Assembly (NCBI GenBank): GCA_936924635.1
Contig: CAKZHP010000006.1
Span: 1-17,094 of the forward strand
Direction of reading: 5' to 3'
DNA length: 17,094 bases
Source of the DNA: an uncultured Propionibacteriaceae bacterium
Lineage (GTDB): Bacteria > Actinomycetota > Actinomycetes > Propionibacteriales > Propionibacteriaceae
Shown: one piece after another, positions 15,910 through 17,094 of the stretch
How the letters are laid out: each line of letters starts with the position of its first letter
How positions within the stretch are numbered: position 1 is the stretch's first letter
The notes under the pieces: model-generated
The model's database searches: none
Told to the model about the DNA's origin: nothing
The model's input: only the letters and a program-made list of their open reading frames with translations
Position numbers and translations under genes: made by a program

Positions 15910-16251
15910 ATGATCGAGACCCTGACCCAGCGCGCGCTGGCCGACTTCAACGCCGGTGACGCGTTCTTCGAGCACCTCGCGGACGGCGTCGTCGTCGAGT
16001 TCCCGTACGGGCCGTCGCTCGGCCTGCCTGCCCGGGTCGAGGGCATCGACGGCGTACGCGCCGTGCTGGGTGCGGCTCAGGCGAGCGGGCTCACCATCAG
16101 CGAGCCGACCGTCTCGGCAATCGGCGGCGGGCGGGTGCTGGCGGAGTACACCGGGACGTACCACGGGCCCGGCGGGGCCAGGGCCGACGTGCCGCTGATC
16201 GCCCTGATCGAGCACGAGGGGGACGCCATCACGCTGATCCGCGAGTACTGA
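15910..16251 (+). CDS. SnoaL-like / NTF2-fold domain protein
   Basis: The product is a 113-aa single-domain protein of the cone-shaped SnoaL/NTF2-like fold. Visible features are an N-terminal helix (IETLTQRALADFNAGD), then FFEHLADGVVVEFPYG, a loop with RVEGIDGVRAVL, and strands GGRVLAEYTGTYHG, VPLIALIEHEGD and AITLIREY. This order is typical of the family. Members include polyketide cyclases, isomerases, dehydratases and many stress-linked proteins of unknown activity, so no reaction is assigned. I prefer the ATG at 15910 over the adjacent GTG at 15907, since GAGAGGA sits 6 bases before the ATG. The promoter is of the MerR-activated type, so expression probably answers an oxidant, metal or drug. 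It is divergent from the PemK-like gene and stands alone. Confidence 0.78.
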   Translation: MIETLTQRALADFNAGDAFFEHLADGVVVEFPYGPSLGLPARVEGIDGVRAVLGAAQASGLTISEPTVSAIGGGRVLAEYTGTYHGPGGARADVPLIALIEHEGDAITLIREY

Positions 16252-16319
16252 GACACCCTGGCGATCGCACGGCTGAACCAGTCGTAACGATCGTGATGAC
16301 CGGGCCTGGGGCCGGAACT

Positions 16320-16333
16320 CTTACTGTAGTAAG
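16320..16333. promoter_or_regulatory. Orphan palindrome resembling a BlaI/MecI half-site dyad
   Basis: CTTACT-GT-AGTAAG is a perfect inverted repeat with ACT/TGTAGT elements like those of BlaI/MecI operators. It contains TACTGT on one strand and TACAGT on the other, both acceptable -10 boxes. It lies between the ends of two convergent genes, where no promoter is needed. Confidence 0.35.
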
Positions 16334-16356
16334 ACGTGCGGGCAGGGCTGGCGGGG

Positions 16357-17094
16357 TCAGCGGTACCGGGCGAGCGGCCCGTAGTGGACATCCTCGGCCC
16401 ACTGCGGCAGCGGCGTCTGGCCGGTGGGGCGGATCGAGGCCCAGGCGTCCGTGTACGCCCGCGCCTGCGGCAGCCACAGCAGCCCCGCCGCGACCGCGAC
16501 GGGGACGATCGAGACCATGCTCCACGGGTTGAGCAAGAATGTCAGGAGCGAGATCCCGGCAGCTGCGACGCCGAACCAGCGCGTACGCGACTCGCCGTTC
16601 CATGCGTTCAGCGCCGCGACCGACGGTGCCCCGACGACCAGCACGCCGAGGACGCCGATCAGCAGGACCACGACGATGGTGAGGAACGAGACCGGGTCCG
16701 GCTTCACCCAGTGCAGGACGGTGCCCGCGTCGTGGTAGCGGGAGACCGACGCCGCGTCCCAGAGCACCTTCACCAGGCCGGCCGCGGCGATGACCGAGCC
16801 CAGCACGAACAGCCCGCAGGACACGGCCAGCAGCGCGGGACGCCGAGGCTCACCCGTGCGCTGCGACAAGGGGTAACCGTTCATCAGCGCGGGGCGTACG
16901 GGCCCGATGGTGGCGATGCCGCCGTCGCTGATGGGTGTGGTGCCGGCGGGCGCCATCTGGACGTCGGTGCCGCGGTGGGGAGCCGGCGGGTTGTGCTCGA
17001 CGGTCGCCGCGGCCGGCACGGGAGCGGCCGAGGGCTGCGCAGACTGGTACGAGGCCTGCTCGCCTGACGGCCGCGGCGGACCGGCGGCGCGCCG
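16357..17094 (-). CDS. Four-helix membrane protein, N-terminus outside the window
   Basis: The frame ends at 16357 (TGA) and is open to the right edge. A GTG at 17019 is the first start-like codon on this side, but the codons beyond it continue a Pro/Ala/Gln/Ser-rich stretch (QSAQPSAAP and similar). The gene therefore probably begins beyond the window. Counting from the GTG, a disordered N-terminal part (1-60) is followed by membrane helices at about 61-82, 108-130, 148-164 and 167-184. A conserved-looking short tail ends it (LPQARAYTDAWASIRPTG, then QWAEDVHYGPLARYR). I do not recognise a named family. Proline-rich cytoplasmic tails followed by four helices are common in uncharacterised actinobacterial envelope proteins. 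Only the membrane location is a fair inference. Confidence 0.75.
   Translation of the reverse strand, partial: RRAAGPPRPSGEQASYQSAQPSAAPVPAAATVEHNPPAPHRGTDVQMAPAGTTPISDGGIATIGPVRPALMNGYPLSQRTGEPRRPALLAVSCGLFVLGSVIAAAGLVKVLWDAASVSRYHDAGTVLHWVKPDPVSFLTIVVVLLIGVLGVLVVGAPSVAALNAWNGESRTRWFGVAAAGISLLTFLLNPWSMVSIVPVAVAAGLLWLPQARAYTDAWASIRPTGQTPLPQWAEDVHYGPLARYR

Overview
The window is high-GC DNA (roughly 70% G+C by eye) with actinobacterial features: leaderless genes with a TAnnnT -10 box 6-7 nt before the ATG, GAAC-N4-GTTC (LexA-like) palindromes, an MMPL exporter, and dispersed GGTTTCGAC...CTCAACC repeats of a kind seen in Nocardioidaceae and relatives. My best guess is a Nocardioides-like member of the Propionibacteriales. 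That placement is inference from style and gene content only.

Layout. Positions 1-392 are a non-coding repeat cluster whose last degenerate copy runs into the end of an MMPL-family membrane protein gene (minus, 393-2480). The MMPL gene is divergent from a two-gene operon: a 67-aa helix-turn-helix protein (2806-3009) abutting an ABC exporter half-transporter (3010-4809). Next is glucose-6-phosphate isomerase (pgi, 4855-6522). From 6.6 to 10.9 kb is a plastic region. It holds two related, decayed genes for secreted beta-propeller proteins (6679-8072 and 9635-10925), a TetR C-terminal remnant, a 104/109-bp tandem duplication, and one intact gene, a SanA/YdcF-like DUF218 protein (8712-9398). Housekeeping content resumes with argS (11045-12694), an M50 site-2-protease-like protein (12754-13893), tRNA-Gly(CCC), and an aldo/keto reductase (14090-14926). 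The right end has a PemK/MazF-like protein (minus), a SnoaL/NTF2-fold protein behind a MerR-type promoter, and a membrane protein running off the right edge (minus).

How the genes relate. Most are single-gene transcription units; the only clear operon is HTH plus ABC exporter, whose promoter is overlapped by a dyad that fits autoregulation. No pathway joins pgi, argS, the aldo/keto reductase and the rest.

Most notable: two ~74-bp elements 12.3 kb apart in inverted orientation (2676-2749 and 15053-15125) align without gaps over 67 positions. They share an 11-bp 5' block and an identical SOS-box-like 14-mer, and between them a hairpin whose stem differs by three compensatory base-pair changes. 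This looks like a dispersed, structure-conserved element tied to a LexA-type site; I do not recognise it as a named family.
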